The notes beneath the pieces were generated by a model, which was not told where the DNA came from, searched no databases, and saw only the letters and a program-made list of their open reading frames with translations. DNA of 64,000 nucleotides, taken from the NCBI GenBank assembly GCA_026874595.1, contig CM049311.1, positions 76,396,453-76,460,452 of the forward strand. The letters run 5' to 3'. The stretch is from Sipunculus nudus. Lineage: Eukaryota; Annelida; Sipuncula; Golfingiida; Sipunculidae. Position numbers and translations under genes: made by a program. This document shows, in pieces, positions 1-12,149 of the stretch (positions are counted from its first letter, which is position 1; each line of letters opens with the position of its first letter).

Positions 1-382
1 GTTCTTAAAAAAATCTTTGTTGGGGCTAACCCGGCCGGTCGAGTATTTGGATTTCAGCTGGAATTTTTTTTGGACTAGTCTACAATTTTTTTTTTTGGTA
101 TGATCTGCTGCAAGCGCACCTCGGCCCGTAAAATCTGCCTTCATGTGCTAGAAAAACAGCCCCTAGATATAGGCCTAACATTCTTAGACGCTCTTAATTT
201 AAAAATTGAAAGATATTACCCTCGTTAAATTTTATCCTTAAATTAGTCTGATTGTCTTTATACGTGGAAGGATCGTTACACTTGTGCGCGTGAGGAGAAT
301 ACTTGCCGGGGAAACACAGGTACAGTTTCACAGATAATTGCATATTTCTTTGATAATTGCATATATTTGTCTGAACCGAATA

Positions 383-426
383 ATAATCGATCATCAGTCG
401 GTTTGCTCAAACCGATGATCGATTAT
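383..426. repeat. Near-perfect stem-loop, 19-bp arms
   Basis: Left arm ATAATCGATCATC + GGTTTG (with a 4-base bulge AGTC) pairs with CAAACCGATGATCGATTAT across a 2-base loop. No gene or repeat family was seen around it. Confidence 0.75.
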
Positions 427-661
427 GAAAAAGGAACCAACTCCCACCACTACTGGATGCTGTCCTCCAAACACTTTTATGTCACAACCCAGCACCCTTA
501 TTGATTCCTGACATCTTTATTTCTCCCAGTTTCTTGAAACTGCTCTTAGGGCACCACTTTGAGTTAACACTAAAACATGTATGTCACAGGTCATTTGAAT
601 AAATTACAGGTATACAATGGGTAATAATAATCATAATGATAATAGGATTAATACTTATTAT

Positions 662-2425
662 AACTAGAATACGGGTAGTCGACAAGCTACTACGTGTATC
701 CGCCTAAATCAGAGTGGAATGGGTGAAGTGAGGCATGGATTGAGTTGCAAGGGAAAATTGAGTGTTGCATATTAGCATGGATGTCTGCAGCCAAATTGTC
801 TATGTAGGTTGCCCCCCATACCACAAAATCCAGAAAGCTGTCCAAGTTGTATACATATGCAAAATTTAAGGCAGATAAGTCAAACCACTACATGTATATG
901 AGTGATTTTAGCCCGTGGCAGACAAACAGATGGACGCTGAGCAAAAATGGTTGCAGGTGACGCCACCAGTTTTGCGTATGATAAAGAGCTATGTGAGAAC
1001 TATACACATGCAAAACTTTGGCCCAATCAGTGAAACAGTTCCCAAGATATGAGCTTGGATGTCTGCTGCATAAACTAGAATGCAGGTGGCACCACCTGTC
1101 ATAAAATCAAGAGAGCTGTCGGGGATGTATAAACCTGCAAAATTTTAGGCAGATATGTCAAAACACTGCCCAGATATGAGTGATTTTATCCCATGGCAGA
1201 CAAACAGACAGGAGCTGTGCAAAAATAGCTGCAGGTGGCGCCACCAGTTTTTGTGTACGTTATAAAGCTCTCCAAGGGCTACATTTGTGCAAAAAAAATT
1301 TTCCTGATCGATCAAACGGTTCCCGAGATATGAGCTTGGATGTCTGCAGCGTAAACGTGAATGTAGGTGGCGCCACTTGTCATAAAATCAGAAAAGCTAT
1401 CCAGGATGTGTACGCATGCCAAATTTCAGGTGAATTAGTCAAGTCACTGCAGAGATATGAGTGATTTTAACCCAAGGCAGACGAACAGATTGACACTGTG
1501 CAAACATGGTTGCAGGTGGTGCCACCATTTTTTGTGTATGTTATAAAGCTCTCCAAGGGCTACATTTGTCGAAAAAATTTTCCTGATCGGTCAAATGGTT
1601 CCCGAGATATGAGCTTGGATGTCTGCAGCGTAAACGTGAATGTAGGTGGCGCCACCTGTCATAAAATCAGAAAAGCTATCCAGGATGTGTATGCATGCCG
1701 AATTTCAGGTGAATTAGTCAAGTCACTGCAGAGATATGAGTGATTTTAACCCAAGGCAGATGAACAGATGGACACTGTGCAAACATGGTTGCAGGTGGCG
1801 CCACCATTTTTTGTGTATGTTATAAAGCTCTCCAAGGGCTACATTTGTGCAAAAAAAATTTCCTGATCGGTCAAAAGGTTCCCGAGATATGAGCTTGGAT
1901 GTCTGCAGCGTAAACGTGAATGTAGGTGGCGCCACCTGTCATAAAATCAGAAAAGCTATCCAGGATGTTTATGCATGCCGAATTTCAGGTGAATTAGTCT
2001 AGTCATTGCAGAGATATGAGTGATTTTAACCCAAGGCAGACGAACAGATGGACACTGTGCAAACATGGTTGCAGGTGGGGCCACCATTTTTTGTGTATGT
2101 TATAAAGCTCTCCAAGGGCTACATTTGTGTAAAAAAATTTTCCTGATTGGTCAAACGGTTCCCGAGATATGTGGGTTTATGTGTGGAAACAGACGCACAA
2201 ACGGACGCAGAGCGCAGAGGAAAGGTCAGAGGTCAAAACAAAATTGGGGCGCAGCAGTTCACATGTGACCCGAACATAATCCCGGGTTTCGTAAAATTCC
2301 GCCCAGCGGTTACGGAGGAGTTCTCCGGACACCTACGCCGCGGCCGCGGCGGCGGGGGCGGTGGCGGCGGCGGCGTGCAGCTGATAACATAGTATCCGCA
2401 AAACTCTGTTTTGGCGGATACAATT
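662..2425 (+). mobile_element. Family A element, full length, copy 1 (HINE/pearl-like)
   Basis: The 5' end AACTAGAATACGGGTAGTCG is followed by a hairpin (GTAGTCG...CTAC) and GTATCCGCC. The 3' end is a hairpin (ATCCGCAAAAC-TCT-GTTTTGGCGGAT) followed by ACAATT. The 3' arm GGCGGATAC is the inverse of the 5' GTATCCGCC. The core is a tandem array: GGTGGCGCCACC-bearing units of about 140 bases, paired into near-identical 282-base dimers from about 1350 to 2150. A GC-rich CGG tract (2336-2376) precedes the 3' hairpin. There are no coding domains. It is similar in plan to Helentron-derived non-autonomous elements. Confidence 0.75.
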
Positions 2426-2919
2426 AAATACTATAGGATGAACATGGGGACAGCATAGAGGCAACATCGTGCTAAAACTCAGGTGTTTTTTATATTAGGC
2501 TTATACATAATATAAATCAACAGGCCATTAACAACAAAATATACTGTGACTGCTCAATAGCGCCATATAGTATGGGTGACTGGTACCATTCTCTGTAATA
2601 TTTCTCTTACTTTTCAAAATGGATTGCCATGCATGACATGACATTTGTGATCTACATCTGGAATTTAATAAGTAAAACATACATAACATATTTATAGAAT
2701 AAACATTTCCTTCAGCTCTTTTTCTGCTTATAAATAGAACATGATGACCCAGATATTTGATGGTACATTGTGGTACCATACCTTTTTTTCTCTCTCTTAC
2801 ACAAAAATATAAACTTCTATTAGGTAACATCCTGCAGGAAGTACAAATAAAGTATAGGACAAAACCCCCTCATATATTTCCATTAAATCCTGCAACACAC
2901 CAATACAATAAACAAATAG

Positions 2920-3120
2920 AGTGAAACCTGTGTTATCAGGCCACTTGTGGGACTGGCCAAAAGTGGTGGTCTTAATAGAAGGGTCAGTAATAATCAATAT
3001 TACAGCATTAGGTTCACTGAAGGGTACTCTTTATAGACTGGTGGTCCCAATAGACAGGTGGTTTAATAGTATTTATATCAATGTTCTGATCTTGATCTGG
3101 TCAGATTCTTGGTATAGGAC
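2920..3120 (+). repeat. Family I dispersed repeat, copy 1
   Basis: Starts GTGAAACCTGTGTTATCAGG and alternates AAAAGTGGTGGTCTTAATAG-like and AGACTGGTGGTCCCAATAGA-like words. The same pattern follows the DIRS right ITR at 45963. From memory, repeats of this kind are widespread in marine invertebrates; origin unknown. Confidence 0.5.
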
Positions 3121-3514
3121 CAAATCCCAAACAACCACATCCCTGATCATTATTCAGTCAGCCAAAATCAAACTTTAAAACTTTAAATCCCTCTTTGTAC
3201 CTCACTTTTGTAATAAAGAAGATGACTTAAGGTTGAGTCAATTAAAATTTAGGACTATGAGGATAATGACTGAATAAACTCCTGATTCAACTTAGAACTG
3301 TACAAAGTAAAGACAATAATTTTATGTCATAGGATCAATGTTAAAATGTTTTTTAAATATATCTTCCTGTATCAGATGCTGAGAAACAGCAAAACAAGAG
3401 CTTCATACCCGGACCAGATGATTGTACATGTTAATAGGATAAGTTTGATAAGTGATTTAGTTGAATCCAAAAGTGACAAAGGGTGAGAGCAATACTGAAT
3501 ATGAATGAAATGTG

Positions 3515-3519
3515 AGTAT

Positions 3520-3570
<51 letters not shown>

Positions 3571-3576
3571 TATATG
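3515..3576. repeat. TA microsatellite
   Basis: (TA)n with two AAATA interruptions, directly before family G copy 1. Confidence 0.95.
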
Positions 3577-4790
3577 TCAAGGCCCAAATCTCAATTGGTC
3601 CAGTCCGGCCTAAACTCTGATCAGGATTTGGGCTGGGCAAGGGTTGGACCAGATCCTGATCAGGATTTAGGCCAGACTGAATCCCTATCAGAATTTGGTC
3701 TGGGCCAATCATTGATTGGTCTTGACCAATTCCTCCACTGGTCAAGACCAAATCACAATCAGGATTCTGGCCAGTCCAAACCCTGATCAGGATCTGGTCC
3801 AGCGCAAATCCTGATTCAGTCTGTGAATTGACATAATACTAAACAATGCCTTCAGCACATATTTCTTATCAAATTAAGGAAAATTTATCTTATTTCAGCC
3901 TATTCATAAACTTAAACCTAATTTCATCATGACCAAATTTTATAAATGCCATGCCAAACACCAAATGCATAGAGCTAGTTGAACAAGTTACTGAAACCTA
4001 ACATAAATTAATAATTGGAATAAAGAAAACAACTGAATTTTGTGGCAGATCTTATACTTTATAAACATTCTAAATATGTTAAACTTGATGAATTACACTT
4101 TTCTGGCTTGTATTTCCTGTAGACATGCATCATGTATGTATGAATCAAAATAATTTAATACTGTATCTAAAACTAGAATAGAGGTATTCGACAAGCTACT
4201 AAGTGTATCCTGCGAAATCAGAGTAGGATGGGTGAAGTGAAGCATGGATTGAGTGGCATGGGGAAATAGAGTGAGATGTGTTACATTTTGCATGGATGTC
4301 TGCCACATCAGCAGCATGAATGTGAATTTAGGTGGTGCCACCTGTCATAAAATCAAGAAAGCTATCCAGAATGTATACACATGCCAAATTTCAGGTGAAT
4401 CAGTCAAATCAATGCAGAGATAAGAGTGATTTTAACCAATGGCAAATGAACAGATGGACACTGCCAAAAAAATGTTTAGTTAATTGTAGTTAATGTCTAG
4501 TTAATTGTATGATAAAATGCTACCAAAAAGCAGTTTTAATTTGGTTTAATGTGTATACACAGATGCACAGATGGCCTCACTGCATAGAGGAAAGGTCAGA
4601 GGTCATTATAACCTGGTGGATACAATAAACAAATGGGTAGCCATAATTAACCTTCAACTAATTAGGCAGGAAATCATTCTCTTTGTTATTAACTGAAGAT
4701 CGAGATTTAGGCCCGACTGAATCCCAATTGGTATCAGGTCTGAACCAATAAGAGATTGGGATCTGGGCTGTGAGGCCTGTGACATATAAA
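3571..4790 (+). mobile_element. Family G element, copy 1, interrupted by A copy 2
   Basis: The left end TATGTCAAGGCCCAAATCTC and the right end (GATCTGGGCTGTGAGGCCTG then TGACATATA) are mutually inverted. Both arms consist of degenerate alternations of GATCAGGATTTGG and TCCAGACCAAATCC-like words. The middle part (3815-4170 and 4627-4680) is AT-rich and shared with 60400-60590. A TA microsatellite abuts each end. A foldback or MITE-like element is the inference. Confidence 0.55.
4171..4626 (+). mobile_element. Family A element, copy 2, internally deleted
   Basis: Starts AACTAGAATAGAGGTATTCG with the same hairpin region as copy 1, keeps one GGTGGTGCCACC unit and about 100 bases after it, then jumps to the GAAAGGTCAGAGGTCA block and ends GGTGGATACAATA. 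It is inserted inside a family G element whose halves lie at 3571-4170 and 4627-4790. Confidence 0.7.
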
Positions 4791-4799
4791 TATATACTG

Positions 4800-6360
4800 G
4801 TATATATTCAATCATGCATTTAAATACAGCTCTTTCATGTTATAGTGTCTGTGAATACATGATAATACTTCCAGCTGTGACACCAGTCATATGAAAAACT
4901 GTCCTGCAATGGCCATCAATTTTTTTTTTTGCAACAATATGACTGTGTAAAACATAGTTATCTTGTCATCAGGCTGTACATATCACTATCAGTTTTTTTT
5001 TTTTCTACTGTGTATGCACATTTAATGGCTGGTTAAGTAATTTCCCATTATAAAATGTACTTACATGCCCTGAGCCATTGTAGAAAATGATTAAAATATT
5101 TGTGTTTCTTCATCAAAATTTCACTGCAATTTTTTATATTAAAATTTCTTCCACTACATATCCATGCAGTCCTCTGGCAAGCAGGTTTTCAGTGGTGCTT
5201 TAAAATATCAAGTAAGGTCAGAATCACAATATTTGAATTAATAATTACCCTGAATTAGTTATATACAGTATTTAAAAAAAGAGTTTGTTGTTATTTCTTC
5301 ATATTTCAGGGGTGGGGTATTTTACCCTTCAGCATTAAGCATTAACAGAGGGGGTTAGGGTTGGCCATGGATTATGCAAGGGCCTATTATACTGAAAAGA
5401 GCATAAGAGCTATTTTGTCTGGCATCACTATAACACTGTGGTACTATAATGAAAGTATCTTATCTTTGCATCAGTTGTGGTGGTTAAATGAAGTCCTGGA
5501 AACAATAGTGAGATTGTAGTATCTAAAACCGACAAAATCAACTTGTTCCTAAATACACATGTACTGCAGTTTCACTGCCAAGCTATATTGGGAAACAGTC
5601 AGATTGTGCATACTGATAAACTGCCATTAAAGAGACGGTATGATTTTTTATGCAATAATGAGAGTACATAACATCCTCCTGTAATTTATTCACAGCAATA
5701 GTCCATTATTTATGCATATGTGAAAGCAATATCTGCTTTGATGCATAATCTGGGGCAGGCTTTGGTTTAAATATATATGAATTTGAAAATATCCCATTTG
5801 CACTTAAATTCAGATGTACAATAACTGCATTTGAGCATTAAACCATAAGTTTTTTTCAAATGCACATACACTACTAAAAGCCCAAGAAATATTATACCTT
5901 GAATAATATCATAATTTGGGTAAACTCTCCTGATTAAAATAACCTATCCACCACCTCCCCTGTTACATTCCCTTTGGCTGAACCACCAAACCCTGACCCT
6001 TAAAGCTACCACATAAACTGTAGCCTCACACAAGGCTCACACATCACTTGTGATTTTCAGGAAGTTTCCCGATCTACAATTGGCTTGACATCAGAGTAAC
6101 ATTAAGATGACAATGAGGACACATCAGGGTGGCATCAGGAAGTGTAGAAGGTCAGGGATACATAGGAATATTTTTAACATGTTCAAAGTTTTTAGAATTA
6201 GGGTGACACCAAAACACTTTAGGGTGACATTGGCATGTTTCAGCCATGTGTCAGCCAGCCTTTATTTGCAAAAGCTCAGAAAACTGATCGTTGGAGCTTA
6301 AAAGATATAATGATATGATTCTCTCACTAAGAAAATTAAGATAAGTTTAAAATAATTTTC
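4800..6360. other. AT-rich intronic stretch, no gene seen
   Basis: No splice-bounded coding stretch, RNA gene or copy of a lettered family was recognised. It includes several T runs and short direct repeats. It lies in FBXO3 intron 3. Confidence 0.5.
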
Positions 6361-6363
6361 TAT

Positions 6364-6433
6364 GTGAAATGCCACGTGAATTCTCAGTTCTATGTGAATT
6401 CACACAGAACTGAGAATTCACATGGCATTTCAC
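6364..6433. repeat. 70-base palindrome, 28-bp arms with one mismatch
   Basis: Left arm 6364-6391 (GTGAAATGCCACGTGAATTC...) pairs with right arm 6406-6433 (...GAATTCACATGGCATTTCAC); the only mismatch is C/T opposite at one position. The 14-base loop is itself mostly palindromic (GTGAATTCAC). It can be a cruciform, a hairpin RNA precursor or a collapsed inverted duplication. Confidence 0.9.
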
Positions 6434-6879
6434 AAGATATTTTATTCACAAAAACCAAAATGTTTTATATCTTGTACTCAAATGTAGTTTTTAGATGATC
6501 CGTGTATTAAGTCCTCACAAATTATTTTTGTGTTGACACCTGTAGTTGAATTAGCCTATGCTAATGCATTAAACCTTTTTTAGTTTACTTGTAATACCAG
6601 TACATTCAAAAACCAATTGAATGTATCAGATCATGCAATAAAAATATATACTGTTGTTGGTTTCATATTCACGAGGTCAAATATTCTCAATTTTCACTTC
6701 ATCAGTAATTCAAAAGGGTTTCATTTTCACAATTTACCATACAATAACTTACACAATGTAAGTAGCTATTATTCAATCAATTTCCATATATAACCTAACA
6801 ATTACGGGAGGGCCTAAGTGAGCATCAAACAGCTGGAAAAGGTCTTCCTGCACAGTGGTGGATGTGCAAATGACTTGAT

Positions 6880-8420
6880 TTTTTTAAGAGACCCGATCAC
6901 CTGAAAAGCATGTTAAATTAACATGTAAAATAGCTTCTTCCCCTTAAAATAAATCTGTACATTCCAAAATATTGCCTTGAAGCCATTTGCTTACTCCTGT
7001 AAACAAGTGTTAAAAAACAATGGACATGGCACGATCACAGGTGTCAACAAAAACACAGCGCATGGGACTCTGTGCATTGCCCAGCCACAACACGTGTCAT
7101 TCAGCAGATGCCCTGACCGACTTGGCCCAAACAATGTAATATATGTCCCCCCTGTGTCATGTGGCCTTGTTATGGTAAACAGACATACGTGGACTGTGTT
7201 TGCCAACATGCAGAGCCATAACAAGGTGATAACTAGAATATCAGCAGAAGCTGACAAAAGCCCTCAGCCAAAAGAACAGTGTTTAGAGGTGGTAACAGTA
7301 ACAAGTACTAAATATCTGTTCTCACATGGATGTATATCTGTACATGTCTCAGTTATAAATTTAAAATGGAGAGGTATGTACCATGATTTATAAAAATCCA
7401 CCAAGTGCTTCCTGGAAAATAAGCTTCTAAGTTTTATTCTATTATCAGCTCTGTGACCTTGAAAAGTAGGTCAAGGTCACCCATCTTCGAACTTGACAGA
7501 GATTTTGTCGATATACATCTTCACCAAAGAAATAAAATTCCTATTGTGAATCCTTTTAGAGATATCCCGCTCACAAGGCCAAAGTTGAAAAATCCAAGAA
7601 AAATTCATTAAAAATCAGAAATTGCAGGTGGCGCCCCCAAACTTGTGCAGCAGTTACAGACCATCAGTCCCTATGACCATAGTAAGTATTATGAAAATCC
7701 AGCCAATGGTTCCTGAGAAATAAGCTTCTAAATGTTTTTTCTATAATCAGCTCTAAAACGTAGAAAAATAGGTCAAGGTCACCCATCTTCGAACTTGACC
7801 GAGATTTTGTCAATATACATCTTCACCGAAAAAATAAAATTCCTATGGTGAATCCTTTTAGAGATATCCCGCTCACAAGCCCAAAGTTGAAAAATCCGAT
7901 AAAAATTCATTAAAAATCAGATATTGTAGGTGGCGCCACCAAACTTGTGTAGCAGGTACAGATAATCAGTCCCAATAATCATAGTAAGTTTTGTTAAAAT
8001 CCACCGAATGGTTCCTGAGTAATAAGCATCTAAGTGTTTTTCTATAATCAGCTCTAAAATGTAGAAAAATAGGTCAAGGTCACCCATCTTCGAACCTGAC
8101 AGAGATTTTGTCGATATACATCTTTACCGAGGAAATAAAATTCTGACGGTGAATCCTTTTCAAGATATCCCACTCACAAGGTAAAAGTTAACGGACGCCG
8201 GACGGACGGACGGACAGCTTGGGTGACGACAATAGCCCATCAGCCTAAGGGCTGAGGGCTAAAAAGCCGTATGTGAGGTACTGAGACAGTGCGTGCTCAG
8301 ATGTTTTCGGGGAAACTTTTGTAAAGCAAAACTGAAGTGACAGAGTGAAAGAATAGGCCTTATAATAATGTTCCTGATCATATCCCTTTTAATTATCAAC
8401 TCTGAATCAAAGGTAAAATA
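6880..8420 (+). mobile_element. Family J repeat, copy 1, interrupted by C copy 1
   Basis: The left part (6880-7230) shares TTGCTTACTCCTGTA, TGGCACGATCACAGGTGTCA and AAACAGACA...GTGGACTGTGTTTGC with 46180-46745. The right part (8265-8420) shares GGGGAAACTTTTGTAAAGCA and AAAACTGA with 46825-46850. The longest open stretch on the plus strand, 6977-7393, falls across this junction and is not a gene. Edges are approximate. Confidence 0.5.
7231..8264 (+). mobile_element. Family C element, copy 1
   Basis: Starts AACTAGAATATCAGCAGAAG with the hairpin TCAGC-AGAA-GCTGA, then AGCCCTCAGCC. Ends with the hairpin AGCCCATCAGCC-TAA-GGGCTGAGGGCT then AAAA; the arm is the inverse of AGCCCTCAGCC. The core has three units of about 300 bases with AGGTCAAGGTCACCCATCTT, TTTTAGAGATATCCCGCTCA and a GGTGGCGCCMCC box. 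A GGACGGACGGACGG tail lies before the end. It is inserted into family J. Confidence 0.75.
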
Positions 8421-8632
8421 ACACTTATACTAATATGGACACTAACAGCAGACTATAAGTGAGAGGCTATTGAGGCTTTAGAATAAATTACTGTTCATCT
8501 GTGCAGATGTGGTGTCCTCGAGGTGGAGGTTTTATTTTCTGCAGTTATGTCCCCTTAATGAATATATTGAGCTGAAACCTTTGTTAACAAGATATAAACC
8601 ACAGTATACCACTGCTGCTCTACAGTGCTGAC

Positions 8633-8787
8633 CTTGTATACTGTGGAACAATTCAGGGCAGTGCTTCTGCATAAAATCCTCTATCTGGTTCCAGGCTCTC
8701 TTGATATGTCTGTATACTTGAACGTACCGCCCCCAGTCCTTGTACCATTCTATGAAATACTCCTGCCACGTGAAGGCTTCAGGGCAC
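8633..8787 (-). CDS. FBXO3: FBXO3 coding exon 3 (post-F-box linker)
   Basis: A 155-base exon with acceptor TTTATTTTTCCAG|G and donor ACAAG|GTCAGC. The first base completes a Glu codon with exon 2, 51 codons follow, and one base remains. The peptide reads CPEAFTWQ, then EYFIEWYKDWGRYVQVYRHI, then KRAWNQIEDFMQKHCPELF. It matches the FBXO3 segment between the F-box and the SMI1/KNR4 domain (pattern F(I)..Y.D.GRY...Y..IK.AW...). This was the first exon recognised; exons 1 and 2 were then found from the expected F-box. Confidence 0.9.
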
Positions 8788-9711
8788 CTGGAAAAATAAA
8801 CATCACCACAGAGTTATAAAATGATAAATCTTCATCACCAATAAAAAGTATGCTATGAGAATGTTATAATGTTATTTTCATCACCAGGAAATGTATGTTA
8901 TGAGAAGGTTACAATATGTTTTAGACATCACCGTATATTATGAAAGATTGAGCAGTAAATGAAAATGCAGCTAATTTGAAAAAAGTTCAGATATCCTTAG
9001 ATCTATATATGGCATCTGTGTCTTGATAATTAATTTTTCACATATTCTATAATTCATTACTGCTTCTGACTGATTAAAAATACAATATGCAACTACTTCC
9101 ACACTGTGACAAATATACCAACGGTTCCCCATACCACTGGATTTTAACTGCATCACAAAAGTAAGCACAGTAGTGTGTGGGGATGGCAGTAGGTCTGGAA
9201 ATATTTCAGTTGTCAACTGCAGCTGCACAGTAACAGAATATCCTTCCCATGAACAGGATTTATTATTTGTGTTTGCTGTAGCTCACTGTAGCCTGTCTTT
9301 GACTGGCTAATTGGTTTACCAGTACTCAAATAATATTATAAGAAGGTTGGTGAGTAGAGGGAGCAAAAATGCAGGGAACAGACCAAAGAGCGTGAGAGTG
9401 AGGGAACACCATCTGTTAATTGAGCCATTGGTCAGTGAGAAACAGTTCAACCGATAGTCACATAATAAAGGCTAATTGATCAACAGACATATTAAGTATC
9501 ACATGAGTGAATTAAAGGACCATACAGTTAATCAAAAGGATAACACAGCTGATCAAAAGGATGACACAATGGAACGAAGGGACCACATAACTCATTGAAA
9601 GGACCACAAGTTGATTAGAAGGGCCACACAATAGATCAAAAGGACTACACAACTGACTGAAAGAACCAGAGTAGATCATGATGATGTTAAGGTTAGGACC
9701 AGGTTGCACTT

Positions 9712-9895
9712 TTGTATCCCAGTCAAACCTTCCTCAGAGCTAACACCCTGGCCAAGGTGATTACCACAAGAGTGGGCTCTCTTCACCCAGCTGTATATAG
9801 GTACCAGTCATGGATGGCAGACAAATACAAAGCAAATAACCATCTAGCAACAATAAAGACTGCTGGTGTTGTATGCTTCCCAGGGAGCTAAAAAA
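9712..9895 (+). mobile_element. SINE-like fragment, copy 1
   Basis: Contains the CTGGCCAAGGTGATTACCAC and CACCCAGCTGTATATAGGTACC words and GCTGGTGTTGTATGCTTCCC. This kind of core occurs in SINEs of several marine invertebrates (recalled, not searched). No tRNA head is visible here. Confidence 0.4.
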
Positions 9896-10683
9896 ACTAC
9901 AAATGAAAAAGCTTTAAGTGGTGAAAACAATGACAATGATTAGAAATGAATCCTTTCTCATAGTAAACAACACCTTGGTGTCCATCATAGACAGCAATTA
10001 TTAAACCATACTAAATGTACACCAAAATTATTTCATTGCAGCTGACACTATGATGCTAGAATATATACAAACACATTAATTCCTAAAGCTAACAGAATCT
10101 GACTGACACACATTTCTTAAACTATCTGTGCATGCATGTCTTTGTCCTCATGTGTAATATACAACTATTTTCAGCTCTGCTGTTTCTGTTTGACAGAAAA
10201 AGTATGACTCAAATGATTTACTGTCAGATAAGCTGAAAATTTTTGAAAAAAAATATCAATATGTAATATAAATGTATGATCTGATAGTGTATCCTCATAT
10301 GAAAATTTACCATTAAATAGGAAATGTGTGTATCTGTGTGTAATACCTGTTTGGATGATGCCTTACAGTAGACCTAATAGTATAAAGGCAAGTTGTAACT
10401 GTATAATATATTTATAAGACATAGTTCAATGTGGTTGTCTAATGTGGAAGTATTAGATATTATATATACCAGCAAATATTACATGTAAGTGTAACAGTGA
10501 AGGTCTGAGATAATGATTGAAAATAAATAATAAAAAGAAATATCAAAACCAATACTGAAGAGGGACCGTATTCTCACATGATGGCCTAATGTTGATAATA
10601 TGATTGATAAATACTATTTTGAGTGACCATATATAATATCATGGTACAGTCCAATGTGGAAGGCCTGATGAGGAAAAGTTCTA

Positions 10684-11207
10684 TTTCATCCCCTACTGTC
10701 CACCTGTTTTTTGCTGTGAAAATTTTTATTAGTTACATTTCAAGGGAAAAAATATTAATTTATGGTAGAATATCAAAGACCCTAGTTTTCAACAAAATAA
10801 TCACCTACCTCACACCTTATTTAAGAAACAGAATTTTTTAAAAGTATGAGAAATCAGTCAACATTTTACAACATATCAGCCCACTTATGACAGTCAAGTT
10901 CATTGGTTACATGCTAAAACAGCCTCAACTGACAGCTGCCCTCTGGATGATGTCATGGAAACCCCCTAAAAATATAACCAGCTAAAACAATTTTAGATGG
11001 CTGTTCATGCAGGCAGACATCTGACCCGTTAGAATATTGCAAAGGGTCCAAAAAATTGTGAAACGCAAACTGGAGATTTATTGTAAACGTCTTAATTGCC
11101 ATATGTACTGCAGTCAAGGCCATAAGCAGATTTCTAAAAATTAAATGAATATATAAACTTTTAAGAAAATTATCTCCAAAAAACAGGTGGACACAGGTTG
11201 GTGGAAC
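10684..11207. mobile_element. Family L MITE-like element, copy 1
   Basis: Inverted ends: TTTCATCCCCTACTGTCCAC then CTGTTTTTTG on the left, and CCAAAAAACAGGTGGACACA on the right. The interior (TTTTTATTAGTTACATTTCA, CACCTTATTTAAGAAACAGA, CAGCTGCC) is colinear with 57433-57965. No coding capacity, so it is non-autonomous. Confidence 0.65.
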
Positions 11208-11378
11208 AGAGTATGGTAGTACCTAACACACCTGCACCTGTAAAATAAACTTGGTCCCACCATGTAGACCGAATCTTTTAAACATAATGTAAGTGAGACT
11301 GTTTAGTTAAAAATCATGTTCTCAAGTAAAATTAGGGTTTCAAGTTTGTGATATTCCTAGAAGGATAATTTTTGCAAA

Positions 11379-11685
11379 AACTAGAAAGCTGCATTCTAAT
11401 GATTGCAATTAAGCCTCTGCCATTCACTTATTTGGCCCATATTCCCAGGTTAATTCATGCATAAGTAACTGTACATTTGTGAATATATTCCTTGACAATG
11501 TTCCAGGATCCAGATTATGTGACTGATCCAAACCAAAATGTAATTTATTCTTCAATAGCCCATTCCTAATATGTCCTGAAAATTTTATGAGATATCGTTT
11601 GTGAGTCAAATTGTGAAGGAAGAAACACACATACACAAACAAATGAATAGGAATGAATGCATACCCTCCAGGCCAGAGGCAATAA
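11379..11685 (+). mobile_element. Family N short element, copy 1
   Basis: Starts AACTAGAAAGCTGCATTCTA with a hairpin (TGCATTC...ATTGCA), then AAGCCTCTGCC. Ends GCATACCCTCCAGGCCAGAGGCAATAA with its last segment inverse to the 5' motif. It has the same plan as A, B and C but no tandem core; about 307 bases. Coordinates of the last base are approximate. Confidence 0.6.
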
Positions 11686-12149
11686 AACCTTCATGAATTA
11701 CATGCCTCATTGTCATTAATAAATATAGCCTTATTTGCATCTCATATAATTTATGTATGGTTGTTGCGTACAAATACTGATATACTGAATAATATATAGT
11801 TTATGATACCCTTAAGTTAAAGACTGATCACATGAATAATTATTTCGACTCCAGTGTTCAATGTCCCCTTACTTCCTTGTTTAGACTTTGCAGGCATACT
11901 GAATAATTAATATGCTAATGGATATGCTCTGAGTCAAGTTATCCCTGGTCAGCTCGCAAAATGGAATCCTTATGAAACACTGGAAAGATGAAAATTGTAA
12001 ACATTTAACATCATGAATATTAAGGCAACAAAAGTACCATTTAATAATACTCAGGGCTTTCAATAGAAAGAAAATTTGTAGAGTCAGGGACTCTCAGCCA
12101 AAAATTCCATCTGAATTTGGAGTGTCCCATGGGGAAGTGATGTGATATA

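Noticed and set aside
6977-7393. 138-codon open stretch on the plus strand, the longest in the window
   Set aside because: It crosses the junction between family J and family C copy 1, both found elsewhere without this frame, and no domain or splice context supports it.
1-8632. Searched for FBXO3 exon 4 (start of the SMI1/KNR4 domain) on the minus strand
   Set aside because: No stretch encoding the expected conserved residues with splice sites in the right phase was found; it is probably left of the window.
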